The position numbers were made by a program, and so were the translations under genes. A DNA stretch of 64,000 nt from Lawsonibacter sp. (GTDB taxonomy: Bacteria; Bacillota; Clostridia; Oscillospirales; Oscillospiraceae): assembly GCA_022801435.1 (NCBI GenBank), contig JAAWSG010000001.1, positions 1 to 64,000 of the forward strand, read 5' to 3'. Below, piece by piece: positions 1 to 7,842 of this stretch. Every line of letters starts with the position of its first letter. Position 1 is the stretch's first letter. A model generated the notes under the pieces. That model was not told the origin of the DNA and did not search any database. It saw nothing but the letters and a program-made list of their open reading frames with translations.

Positions 1-792
1 GTCGGGGCCGGCGAAGTAGGTGACCTTGCCGCCCAGCTCGGCGACCTTCTGCATGATGCCCCAGCCCACGTTGCCGTAGCCGGAGATGGCGATCCGCTTA
101 CCCTTGATGTCCTCGCCGTCATGCTTGAGGACCTCCTGGAGGTAGTACACCGCGCCGTAGCCGGTGGCCTCGGGGCGCATCAGGGAGCCGCCGGTGGTGA
201 CAGCCTTGCCGGACAGAGCGCCCATCTCGGCGGCGCCCACGATCCGGCGGTACTGGCCGTACATATAGCCGATCTCACGGCCGCCGCAGCCCAGGTCGCC
301 GGCGGGGCAGTCGATGTCCTGGCCGATGTGGCGGTAAAGCTCGGTGATAAAGGCCTGGCAGAAGCGCATCACCTCGGCGTCGCTGCGGCCCCGGGGGTCG
401 AAGTCGGAGCCGCCCTTAGCGCCGCCAATAGGCAGGCCGGTCATGGCGTCCTTGAAGGTCTGCTCAAAGCCCAGGAACTTGATGATGGACAGGTTGACCG
501 AGGGGTCGAAGCGGATGCCGCCCTTGTAGGGGCCCAGGGCCGCGTTGTACTGCACGCGGTAGCCGCGGTTGACGTGCCACTCGTGGTTGTCGTCCTCCCA
601 GGTGACCCGGAACTCGATGACCCGCTCGGGCTCCACCATGCGCTCCAGCAGGGCGGCCTTCTCGTACTCGGGGTGGGCGTTGATGACGGGCTCCAGGGAG
701 CTCAGCACCTCCTCCACGGTCTGCAAAAACTCGGGCTCGTTGGCGTTCTTGGCCTTGGTATCAGCCAGAACGCGCTCAATGTACTTGTTCAT
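1..792 (-). CDS. gdhA: NADP-type glutamate dehydrogenase, 5' part (3' end beyond window)
   Basis: Interconverts 2-oxoglutarate plus ammonium and glutamate; a cytoplasmic hexamer in this family. The first 264 residues are visible. They contain the substrate-binding GPYKGG motif (about 87-92), the catalytic lysine in PIGGAKGG (Lys126) and the start of the nucleotide-binding fold with GYGNVG (about 239-243), in the order expected for the roughly 445-residue hexameric enzyme. The ATG is preceded by an AGGAGG site. The frame runs off the left edge, so about 180 C-terminal residues are missing from view. A sigma-A-like promoter lies about 105 bases upstream. Assimilatory versus catabolic direction cannot be read from sequence. 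Confidence 0.97.
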   Translation of the reverse strand, partial: MNKYIERVLADTKAKNANEPEFLQTVEEVLSSLEPVINAHPEYEKAALLERMVEPERVIEFRVTWEDDNHEWHVNRGYRVQYNAALGPYKGGIRFDPSVNLSIIKFLGFEQTFKDAMTGLPIGGAKGGSDFDPRGRSDAEVMRFCQAFITELYRHIGQDIDCPAGDLGCGGREIGYMYGQYRRIVGAAEMGALSGKAVTTGGSLMRPEATGYGAVYYLQEVLKHDGEDIKGKRIAISGYGNVGWGIMQKVAELGGKVTYFAGPD

Positions 793-898
793 GGGACTCT
801 CCTCCTGTTATATAAATTGGGGTTCATGGACGGGTTTTTGAAGGAAACGCGTCATTCCGGGCTGTAAAAAACCGGAACTTTCTCCCTCGGATATGTCT

Positions 899-926
899 AT
901 CATACCATAAAAAGCAAAAGAGTAAA
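899..926 (-). promoter_or_regulatory. Predicted sigma-A promoter of gdhA
   Basis: On the minus strand TTTACT is followed after 16 bases by TATGAT, about 105 bases before the gdhA start codon. Prediction from motif match only. Confidence 0.5.
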
Positions 927-1002
927 GCAGATTTTTTGTGGGGGTCGCCACAACCAAATGGCTGTGGTAAATTCAGGGGCCCCTTATTTTCCTCTGAACG
1001 GC

Positions 1003-1037
1003 AAAAAAAGACCGTTCCCGCTGAGGAAACGGTCTTT
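1003..1037 (-). terminator. Rho-independent terminator after the GNAT gene
   Basis: Inverted repeat of AAAGACCGTT with a 10-base loop, followed on the minus strand by a run of seven T. It lies about 20 bases beyond the stop codon of the acetyltransferase gene. Confidence 0.8.
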
Positions 1038-1058
1038 CCGGGCAAAAAATGCAGGATT

Positions 1059-1961
1059 TCAGTCAAATGCCAGCCCCAGATAGCCCACCCTGTTCCAGTC
1101 CCACGCCTCCTCCAGCGCCGGGTCCAGCCACTTGAGCATCCCAAATTTTCCCAAATTCTCGTTGGCTCCAGTACACAGCTCCGCGGGTCTGGGCTGGCGA
1201 AGCTCCCAGCGCCGGGCCGGAGCAATTTTGGGGAAATTCAGCCAGAGCCGGGCTGTCTCCTGGGGGCCGCTCTGTCTGGGGCACAGGAATTCCTTAAAAA
1301 TCATCCGCTCCCCGTCCGCCCGCTCGGCGCACAGGCAGGCGGGACCCGCCGGGGTGTCCCCCACGAACAGCCCGCCCTCCCCCAGGGCGCAGCACCCCGC
1401 CTGATAGGCCAGGGCATCCTCTGGGTAGGCGATGTGGGGGATGTCCCGCAGCAGCTCCTCCCGCACCCGGCCATACTCCTCCGGGGAGGCGGGGCGGAAC
1501 ACATCCAGCGGCGGAAATGTGAATTTTTCCAGCTCATGCCGGTCCAGATGCGAGCCCAGCACCCGGAAGCACTCCCGAAAGCCATTGGCACCGAAGAAGT
1601 TGTGGAGGGAGGGCTCCGCCGGCACGGTGGTGACAGCGGGGATTTGCAGGGACCGGAAGCAGTCATCCGCCCCGGCCAGCAGCTCCCCGGCCAGCCCCCG
1701 TCCCCGGCAGTCCGGGTGGGTGGCCACCGCGTAGAGGTAGGCCGCCCGGTACTCCCCCTGTCCCGGGACCACAAAGGCGGTGTCGAACCAGGCGGTCATG
1801 GAGCGGACCACGCCCTCCTCCTCCAGCACCAGGACCCGCTCCGGCTGGTAGTAGGTGTGATAAAAATTGTCGATATAGTCCTCTCCGTCCCCGAAGGCCA
1901 GCCGCCACAGCTCCCGCTGGACCGGGACGTCCTCGGGGATGGAGGGCCGGACGATGCGCAT
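1059..1961 (-). CDS. GNAT-family N-acetyltransferase (Eis-like two-domain type)
   Basis: A predicted cytoplasmic acetyl-CoA-dependent acyltransferase of 300 residues. The N-terminal half holds the GNAT core with the acetyl-CoA-binding R-x-x-G-x-A motif inside CRGRGLAGELL (about 85-95), preceded by the typical beta-strand YLYAVATHP. The C-terminal half lacks a second obvious motif, as in Eis-like proteins made of a GNAT domain plus a degenerate GNAT and a sterol-carrier-like region. It follows the PspC gene by 16 bases on the same strand and ends before a strong terminator, so the two form a small operon. The acceptor substrate is unknown. Confidence 0.85.
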   Translation of the reverse strand: MRIVRPSIPEDVPVQRELWRLAFGDGEDYIDNFYHTYYQPERVLVLEEEGVVRSMTAWFDTAFVVPGQGEYRAAYLYAVATHPDCRGRGLAGELLAGADDCFRSLQIPAVTTVPAEPSLHNFFGANGFRECFRVLGSHLDRHELEKFTFPPLDVFRPASPEEYGRVREELLRDIPHIAYPEDALAYQAGCCALGEGGLFVGDTPAGPACLCAERADGERMIFKEFLCPRQSGPQETARLWLNFPKIAPARRWELRQPRPAELCTGANENLGKFGMLKWLDPALEEAWDWNRVGYLGLAFD

Positions 1962-1977
1962 AGGCTCTCCTCCTCTT

Positions 1978-2187
1978 TTAGTATCCGGGGTAGATGTCGC
2001 TCTTTTTGGGCATGATGAGGGCGCAGATCAGATAGCCCCAGAAGCCGATGCTCCCGCAGAAGGCGGCGATCACCCAGCCCACCCGCACCAGGGTCGGGTC
2101 GATGTCAAAATATTCCGCGATGCCTCCGCACACCCCGCACACCATCCTATAGGGGCCCTCGGTCCGATAGAGTTTCTTGCTTCCCAT
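1978..2187 (-). CDS. PspC-domain small membrane protein
   Basis: A 69-residue protein that is essentially one PspC domain. A short N-terminal stretch leads into MVCGVCGGIAEYFDID (about 15-30), then a glycine-rich transmembrane segment (about 36-60) and a charged tail. PspC domains are found in membrane-stress proteins and in many tiny Firmicute proteins of unknown role. It is the first gene of a two-gene unit with the downstream acetyltransferase. The family assignment is firm; the function is not known. Confidence 0.9.
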   Translation of the reverse strand: MGSKKLYRTEGPYRMVCGVCGGIAEYFDIDPTLVRVGWVIAAFCGSIGFWGYLICALIMPKKSDIYPGY

Positions 2188-2397
2188 AACAGTCTTACTC
2201 CCTTCGCAGTTTGTTTGGGTCTGTTTCTGCCCCTATCATACGCTTTCCGGATTGAAAATACCATAGGGGAAGATGAAGAATGGATTAAAATTTTCCTCTG
2301 GAAAGATTTTTGCCGCCAGGCCGAAATTTTTATGGAAAAAAGATACAAACTGTGATATAGTGTGCTGTGATAATCTGACTATAGAGGAGGCGGCACA

Positions 2398-3636
2398 ATG
2401 GCAGAACAAAAGAAGAAGCTCCAGACGGACGATGATTATTCCCTTCAGGAGGTCCCGGCCAGCGCCCGGAAAGGGTTTTGGAGCATGTTTGTGGTGATGA
2501 TGGGCTTTACCTTCTTCTCCGCCAGCATGAGCGTGGGGGCCAAGCTGGGCAACGGGCTGGACCTGAGCACCTTTCTCTGGGCGGTGGTCACCGGCGGCGT
2601 CATCCTGGGGGCGTACACCGGGGCGCTGGCCTATGTGGGCTGCGACACGGGGCTGACCCTGGACCTGCTGGCACAGCGTTCCTTCGGGACGGCGGGGTCC
2701 AAGCTGGCCTCGGTGCTCATCGCCTTCACCCAGATCGGCTGGTTCGGGGTGGGGGTGGCCATGTTCGCCATCCCGGCGGCGGAGCTGCTCCATATCAGCC
2801 CCGTCCTCCTGGTGGCTGCCGCGGGGTTTTGTATGACCGCCTCCGCCTACTTCGGCATCAAGGCCCTCACCATCGTCAGCGCCGTATCCGTCCCCCTCAT
2901 CGCGGTGCTGGGGGTGTACTCCATGGCCCTGTCCGCCGTCGAAGGGGGAGGGCTGTCCGCCATCTTCTCCCGCTCCTCGGGGAGCCTCACCCTCCTGGGC
3001 GGGGTGGGCCTGGTCATCGGCTCCTTTGTCAGCGGCGGGACCGCCACCCCCAACTTTGTCCGCTTCGCCAAAAATAATACCGTGGCGGTGGCCACCACCG
3101 TCATCGCCTTTTTCCTGGGAAATTCCCTTATGTTTGCCTTCGGCGCGGTGGGGGGAGCTTTCACCGGCCGGGACGACATCTTCTATGTCATGATTGCCCA
3201 GGGGCTGGCCCTCCCCGCCCTGGTGGTGCTGGGAGCCAACATCTGGACCACCAACAACAACGCCCTCTATACCGGCGGTCTGGGCCTGACCAACATCACC
3301 GGCCTCCGGCAGAAGCCCATGACCCTGGTCTCCGGCGTGGTGGGGACCGCCCTGGCCATCTGGCTCTACAACAACTTCGTGGGCTGGCTCAACTTCCTCA
3401 ACGCCACCCTCCCCCCGGTGGGAGCCATCGTCATCCTGGACTACCTCCTCCACCAAAACCGCTACCGGGCCAAGGCCGCTCCCGCCCACACCGTCCACTG
3501 GGGCGCGGTGGCGGGAGTCATCGCGGGGGCGGCGGCGGGGAACTTCCTCACCGTGGGCATCGCCTCCATCAACGCCATGCTCGCCGCCTGCGCGTGCTAC
3601 CTGATCGCGGACAAGCTGGTGTACGGGAACGCATGA
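2398..3636 (+). CDS. codB: Cytosine permease (NCS1 family)
   Basis: A membrane carrier of 412 residues with about 12 hydrophobic segments, expected to import cytosine by cation symport. It begins with a hydrophilic tail and the NCS1-type first helix (after ARKGFWSMF, about 22-30). It contains the family's conserved GSFVSGGTATPNFVRFA stretch (about 203-219) and the W-T-T-N-N-N-A-LY motif (about 281-289). The ATG follows GAGGAGGCGGCACA. Its stop overlaps the start of the next gene (ATGA), and a cytosine deaminase gene follows, which supports the substrate. No repressor site was recognised upstream. Confidence 0.92.
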   Translation: MAEQKKKLQTDDDYSLQEVPASARKGFWSMFVVMMGFTFFSASMSVGAKLGNGLDLSTFLWAVVTGGVILGAYTGALAYVGCDTGLTLDLLAQRSFGTAGSKLASVLIAFTQIGWFGVGVAMFAIPAAELLHISPVLLVAAAGFCMTASAYFGIKALTIVSAVSVPLIAVLGVYSMALSAVEGGGLSAIFSRSSGSLTLLGGVGLVIGSFVSGGTATPNFVRFAKNNTVAVATTVIAFFLGNSLMFAFGAVGGAFTGRDDIFYVMIAQGLALPALVVLGANIWTTNNNALYTGGLGLTNITGLRQKPMTLVSGVVGTALAIWLYNNFVGWLNFLNATLPPVGAIVILDYLLHQNRYRAKAAPAHTVHWGAVAGVIAGAAAGNFLTVGIASINAMLAACACYLIADKLVYGNA

Positions 3637-4121
3637 CGGTATACGGCGCGATTTTAGAAAAGGGGGAGTCCTGGTACACCTGCATGGGAAAGATATTCCG
3701 GGCTATAGGGGATGCGCAGAAAAACTACAACTGGCTGATCTCCGATGCGGACTGCTTCCCCATGACGCCGGAGTTTTCCGAGCTGCTGGCGCGGGAGTCC
3801 TGCTGGCTGACCGGCGAAGCTCTGACCGCAATGGTGGAGCGGGAGGATTTTCAGTGGATTTGGGGGGTGCTGTCCGGCTTCCCCAAAGGCATCCCGGAGG
3901 AACAGGTCCGGCAGTATCCCCTGCCCTACGCGGACGGGCATCCAGGTTTTTGGCGCAACCCGCTCTCCCTCCAGCATCCGCTGGCGGAGATTGAAATCGT
4001 TCCCTGGGACTCCTCCCTGACGCTGCTGCTGAGCAGGAAGAAGGAGATCGTGGAGGATTTTCGGGCATTTTTCCCGCTGAGCGAAGACCTGTTCCAAGTG
4101 AATGAAGCATTGCATGACTAA
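3633..4121 (+). CDS. Conserved hypothetical protein between codB and codA
   Basis: A 162-residue soluble protein whose ATG overlaps the codB stop codon (ATGA), indicating translational coupling. Recognisable local features are only [13 protein letters not shown] (about 32-44), a [10 protein letters not shown] segment near the middle and an acidic, aromatic-rich C-terminus. There is no signal peptide or membrane segment. The NYNWLISD stretch recalls small Firmicute proteins of the DUF2691 type, but I am not certain of this. Its position suggests co-expression with cytosine metabolism; no function can be assigned. Confidence 0.75.
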   Translation: MTVYGAILEKGESWYTCMGKIFRAIGDAQKNYNWLISDADCFPMTPEFSELLARESCWLTGEALTAMVEREDFQWIWGVLSGFPKGIPEEQVRQYPLPYADGHPGFWRNPLSLQHPLAEIEIVPWDSSLTLLLSRKKEIVEDFRAFFPLSEDLFQVNEALHD

Positions 4122-4146
4122 TTTGAAAGAAAGGCAGGGACCCTCT

Positions 4147-5382
4147 ATGTTGATTCAAGGCGTATACATCGAAAACGGATTGGAGTCCTCCGACCTGCGC
4201 GTCACCGAGGGCAAATTTGAGGAGATCGCCCCCAAGCTGGCCCCCCGGCCCGGGGAGGAGGTTTTGGACTACTCCGGAAAGCTGCTCCTGCCCCCCTTCA
4301 TCGAGTCCCACGTCCACCTGGACACCTGCCTGACGGCGGGGGAGCCGGTGTGGAACCAGTCGGGGACGCTGTTCGAGGGCATCCAGTGCTGGTCCTTGCG
4401 GAAGGATCTCCTGACCAAGGCGGATGTGAAGGAGCGGGTCCACCGGGCGGTGCGGATGCAGGCCCAGCACGGGGTCCAGTTCGTCCGCACCCACGTGGAC
4501 GTCACCGACCCCAAGCTCACCGCCATGGAGGCCATGCTGGAGCTGCGGGAGGAGCTGAGGGGGGTAATGGACCTCCAGGTGGTGGCCTTCCCCCAGGAGG
4601 GCATCCACTCCTTCCCCAACGGCCTGCGGCTGATGGAGGACGCGGTGCGGATGGGGGCGGACGCGGTGGGCGCCATCCCCCACTTCGAGTTCACCCGGGA
4701 GTACGCGGTGGAGTCGGTGAACTTCTGCGTCAAGCTGGCGGAAAAGTACGGAACGCTGGTGGACGTACACTGTGACGAGATCGACGACGAGCAGAGCCGG
4801 GGGCTGGAGGTGCTGGCCGCCCGTGCCTATGAGTCGGGGCTGAAGGACCGGGTCACCGCCAGCCACACCACCGCCATGCACTCCTACAACAACGCCTATG
4901 TGACCAAGCTCATGCGGCTGCTGAAGCTGTCCGAGATCAATTTTGTCTCCAACCCTCTGGTGAATACCCACCTCCAGGGGCGGATGGACACCTACCCCAA
5001 GCGCCGGGGCGTCACTCGGGTAAAGGAGCTGCTGGCGGCGGGGTGCAACGTCTCCTTCGGTCACGACGACGTGTTCGACCCCTGGTATCCCCTGGGGACG
5101 GGGAACCTGCGGGACGCGGTGTTCATGGGCCTCCATGTGTGCCAGATGATGGGGTATCAGGAGATCATGGACTCCTACAAGCTCATCTCCACCAACGCGG
5201 CCAAGACCCTCCACCTGGGGGAGAACTACGGCATTCAGGCAGGCCGGCCCGCCAGCTTCATCATCCTGGACGCGGACAACTTCTACAACGCGCTGAACCG
5301 GAAGAGCGAGGTGCTGCTGTCCTGCAAAAACGGCAAAATTCTTGCAAAAGCCGTCCCCGCCTCCCGGGAGGTCCTCTTTTAA
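4147..5382 (+). CDS. codA: Cytosine deaminase
   Basis: Hydrolyses cytosine to uracil and ammonia, letting the cell use exogenous cytosine as pyrimidine and nitrogen source. The 411-residue amidohydrolase shows all expected metal and catalytic ligands: HVHLD (His55, His57), HCDEIDDE (His208, Glu211), SHTTAMHS (His240) and [13 protein letters not shown] (Asp307), matching the order in E. coli CodA. The start at 4147 is chosen because it follows AGGCAGGGA and does not overlap the previous gene; an upstream ATG at 4102 would. A strong terminator follows directly. Confidence 0.95.
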   Translation: MLIQGVYIENGLESSDLRVTEGKFEEIAPKLAPRPGEEVLDYSGKLLLPPFIESHVHLDTCLTAGEPVWNQSGTLFEGIQCWSLRKDLLTKADVKERVHRAVRMQAQHGVQFVRTHVDVTDPKLTAMEAMLELREELRGVMDLQVVAFPQEGIHSFPNGLRLMEDAVRMGADAVGAIPHFEFTREYAVESVNFCVKLAEKYGTLVDVHCDEIDDEQSRGLEVLAARAYESGLKDRVTASHTTAMHSYNNAYVTKLMRLLKLSEINFVSNPLVNTHLQGRMDTYPKRRGVTRVKELLAAGCNVSFGHDDVFDPWYPLGTGNLRDAVFMGLHVCQMMGYQEIMDSYKLISTNAAKTLHLGENYGIQAGRPASFIILDADNFYNALNRKSEVLLSCKNGKILAKAVPASREVLF

Positions 5383-5387
5383 GCAAT

Positions 5388-5427
5388 CCCCCGCCCTCCG
5401 GCAGAAGCTGGAGGGCGGGGTTTTGTT
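5388..5427 (+). terminator. Terminator of the codB-X-codA unit
   Basis: An 11-base perfect inverted repeat (CCCCGCCCTCC) with an 11-base loop, followed by TTTTGTT, starting 6 bases after the codA stop. Confidence 0.88.
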
Positions 5428-6020
5428 CAGTATTCAAAGGTATAGGACTCATAGGCGTTGATGACCTGGGTGTCCCCGTACCTGGCGAGGCGGGGGATGT
5501 CGATGCCGTAATTCATGTGGACGTGGCCGTGGACCAGGTAACGGGGGCGGCAGCGGTCCATCAGGTCGTTAAATGCCTGGAACCCGGTGTGGGCCAGGTC
5601 ATCCCCGTCGTTGACCCCCAGGGCGGGGGAGTGGGTGAGGAGGATATCCACCCCGCCCCGGCGGAGCAGCGGAAAGGTACAGCGCAGGACCCTCCGGCTC
5701 ATCTGCCGCTGGGTGTACTGGTGCTCCCCCTCCCTCTTATAGCGCACCGAGCCCCCCAGGCCCAAAATGCGCACCCCCTGATGGACATAGATCTGGTCCT
5801 CCACGCAGATGCAGCCCTCCGGAGGGATCTGGGCGTAGCGGTCGTCGTGGTTCCCGTGGACATAGAGCACCGGGGCATGGGCGAAGGTAGCCACAAAGGA
5901 CAGGTATCTGGGGTCCAGATCCCCGCAGGAGAGGATCAGCTCCACCCCCTCCAGCCGTTTGCGGTCCAAGTAGTCCCACAGCCACGGGCTCTCGTGGTCG
6001 GCCAGCGCCAGAATTTTCAT
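5427..6020 (-). CDS. Metallophosphoesterase family protein
   Basis: A 197-residue calcineurin-like phosphoesterase. It shows the metal-binding blocks of the fold in order: an N-terminal ALADHESP (D-x-E in place of the usual D-x-H, about residues 6-12), SCGDLD (about 31-36), the GNHD motif (about 57-60), THSP (about 125-128) and the C-terminal HGHVH (about 157-161). The length is that of the minimal catalytic domain. Its start overlaps the stop of the upstream gene by 4 bases, so the pair is probably translated together. The phosphoester substrate is not evident. Confidence 0.85.
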   Translation of the reverse strand: MKILALADHESPWLWDYLDRKRLEGVELILSCGDLDPRYLSFVATFAHAPVLYVHGNHDDRYAQIPPEGCICVEDQIYVHQGVRILGLGGSVRYKREGEHQYTQRQMSRRVLRCTFPLLRRGGVDILLTHSPALGVNDGDDLAHTGFQAFNDLMDRCRPRYLVHGHVHMNYGIDIPRLARYGDTQVINAYESYTFEY

Positions 6021-6844
6021 CGATTCAGCAGCCCCTTCAGCGGATTGACCTGGAGCGGCTTTTTGACCGAGAAGGTGTCCCGCAGCTGAGCAAACCCCTC
6101 CTTCATCTGGGTGCGGGTAAATTTCCGGACCTGCTCATAGTCAAAGATGTCCAAAAAGAGCAGGATGGCGTCCGCCTTGGTCAGACGGGTGGACATCTCC
6201 TTGGCCCCGGTGTCCCCGTAGAGGGAGGAGAACTCGGTATAGAAGGAGAAGAAGGCCCGCCGGTCGTCCTGGGTCCAGCACTCGTCCGGCCCCTTCCCCA
6301 GCGCGGCCTGGAGGCGGGGGAACCGGCCCGGCGCGCTGAACCAGAGGTAGTTCACCCCGGACAGCTGATAGAAATCCACATACTCATAATAGATTTTGCT
6401 GGCCCGGGACTCGTTCCGGACGGGCAGGATGCGGGTCACCTCGGCGGAGATGTTCACAGCCCCGAAGTGCCGCAGGACGCTGACCCGCTTGTGGCCCTCC
6501 ACCACATAGAAGGTGTGCATATACTCATAGGCCTGGATGGGGTCGTGAATGCCCTCCTCCATCTGGGCCTGGCACAGGGTGATCCACTTGTAGGCGAACT
6601 CGGAGTCCTCCTCCATCAGGGGGTGGAAGCTCCGGGAGAAAGCACGGCTCCGGCCGGCGGAGCGGGTCCCGACGATGAGCTCCAGGGGGATCTCGGTAAG
6701 CTCCAGGCGGACCTCCCCGCAGGTCTCCTCCTCCCGCAGGATCTCGTCCAACACCGGGGGGTAGGGGGTCCCGCCCCGGGACTGGCAGAGCTTAACCTCC
6801 TTCAGTCCCTGCTGTCTGGCCTTCTGATACTCTGACAAATACAT
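6017..6844 (-). CDS. BMP-N-type / ParB-like domain protein, stand-alone
   Basis: A 275-residue soluble protein. The segment around FYVVEGHKRVSVLRHFG (about 112-128) is the ParB/sulfiredoxin-like core, and EYVDFYQLSGVNYLWFS (about 151-167) is highly conserved. From memory of the family, the whole protein resembles the cytoplasmic N-terminal part of Clostridial proteins annotated as BMP-family substrate-binding proteins, but here no binding-protein domain follows. The ATG follows a GGAGG-like site (GGAGGTAACACGCC). It is the first gene of a coupled pair with the metallophosphoesterase. The function is unknown; a nucleotide- or DNA-related role is only a guess. Confidence 0.7.
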   Translation of the reverse strand: MYLSEYQKARQQGLKEVKLCQSRGGTPYPPVLDEILREEETCGEVRLELTEIPLELIVGTRSAGRSRAFSRSFHPLMEEDSEFAYKWITLCQAQMEEGIHDPIQAYEYMHTFYVVEGHKRVSVLRHFGAVNISAEVTRILPVRNESRASKIYYEYVDFYQLSGVNYLWFSAPGRFPRLQAALGKGPDECWTQDDRRAFFSFYTEFSSLYGDTGAKEMSTRLTKADAILLFLDIFDYEQVRKFTRTQMKEGFAQLRDTFSVKKPLQVNPLKGLLNR

Positions 6845-6976
6845 GGCGTGTTACCTCCGTGGGTACTGGAAATGTCTGGACGAAGCGGGTTTTCCTTCCG
6901 CCCATGCAACAGGATAAACGAAACCCGCCGGAAAGTCAAGGGCCTGCCTCCAAGAGACAGGCCCTGAGGGGAATTT

Positions 6977-7594
6977 TCAGCTCAGGTGCAGGCTGGTGAC
7001 CGCGCAGCCGAACATGGTGTCCTGGGGCTGGAGCCCGGCCTGGAAGCGGACCAGCTCAGAGCCGTCCACCAGATAGACCAGCGCCCCGGTGAGCTGGAAC
7101 CCCGCGCCGTCGGGCCGGACCTCGAACAGCTGGAGCTGGGCCAGGTCGTCGCTCCCGCAGGCGAGGGTATAGCTCCCCGCCCGCCGGTCAAAGCGCAGCC
7201 GGTCGGCCAGGCTGGCGGGACGCTCCCCCAGCGCCTCCAGGGACAGGCCCAGGGCGGCGCTGTAGTCGGCCACTGTCTCCCCGGGGAGGGTGAGCGTTCC
7301 CTCCTCCGGCTGGGCCCGGCTGTCCATCTGGCCGTAGAGGGAGAGCATATTGTAAAGACTCTCCCAGGCCAGCTCCCGGTCGGCGGGGTCGAAGGCCGAA
7401 GCCTCCCGGTTCAGCATGGCCAGCACCATCCCGTGGAGCGCGGGGGCCATGGACTCCGCCATACCGCTTCCGGCGGGGACCGAGCCGGGAACGAAGCCGG
7501 GGGACTGGACGGAGCGTTCCCCCGCGCCGCCGGCAGGCAAAATAAAAATGGACAGGATCATCAGGGTCAGCGCAGCCTTTTTTATCAGGTTCAT
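6977..7594 (-). CDS. Predicted secreted protein of unknown function
   Basis: A 205-residue protein with a typical signal peptide (MNLIKKAALTLMILSIFILP followed by a small-residue cleavage region near 21-25). The mature part is acidic, with an alpha-helical N-terminal region and a beta-rich C-terminal half, and has no motif I recognise. The start at 7594 is chosen because GAAGGAGGG lies about 6 bases upstream and because it places the charged n-region directly before the hydrophobic core. No neighbour on the same strand suggests a pathway. A weak inverted repeat (6940-6967) follows the stop. Confidence 0.75.
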   Translation of the reverse strand: MNLIKKAALTLMILSIFILPAGGAGERSVQSPGFVPGSVPAGSGMAESMAPALHGMVLAMLNREASAFDPADRELAWESLYNMLSLYGQMDSRAQPEEGTLTLPGETVADYSAALGLSLEALGERPASLADRLRFDRRAGSYTLACGSDDLAQLQLFEVRPDGAGFQLTGALVYLVDGSELVRFQAGLQPQDTMFGCAVTSLHLS

Positions 7595-7763
7595 AGGGGG
7601 CCCTCCTTCCTTCATGTTATCATAAGTATAGCACACCCAGACTGTTACCGTCCTTTCGAAGCCGTTACGGGCCGGTGAAAAATTGGTTACAAATCCGTGT
7701 CAAAGCCGCCAAGCTCTCTGTACCTGTCCACAGTATATGCTGGAGCGCCGGGAATATGCCAGC

Positions 7764-7791
7764 TTGACATCCGCGGGGTTTTTCATATAAT
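7764..7791 (+). promoter_or_regulatory. Predicted sigma-A promoter of the amylosucrase-like gene
   Basis: TTGACA and TATAAT separated by 16 bases, about 50 bases before the ATG. Both hexamers match consensus exactly. Confidence 0.75.
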
Positions 7792-7842
7792 GGGTCTCAT
7801 AGCGGGCGGGAGCGCCTGAGCGAATCGAGGGAGGCTGAAGAG

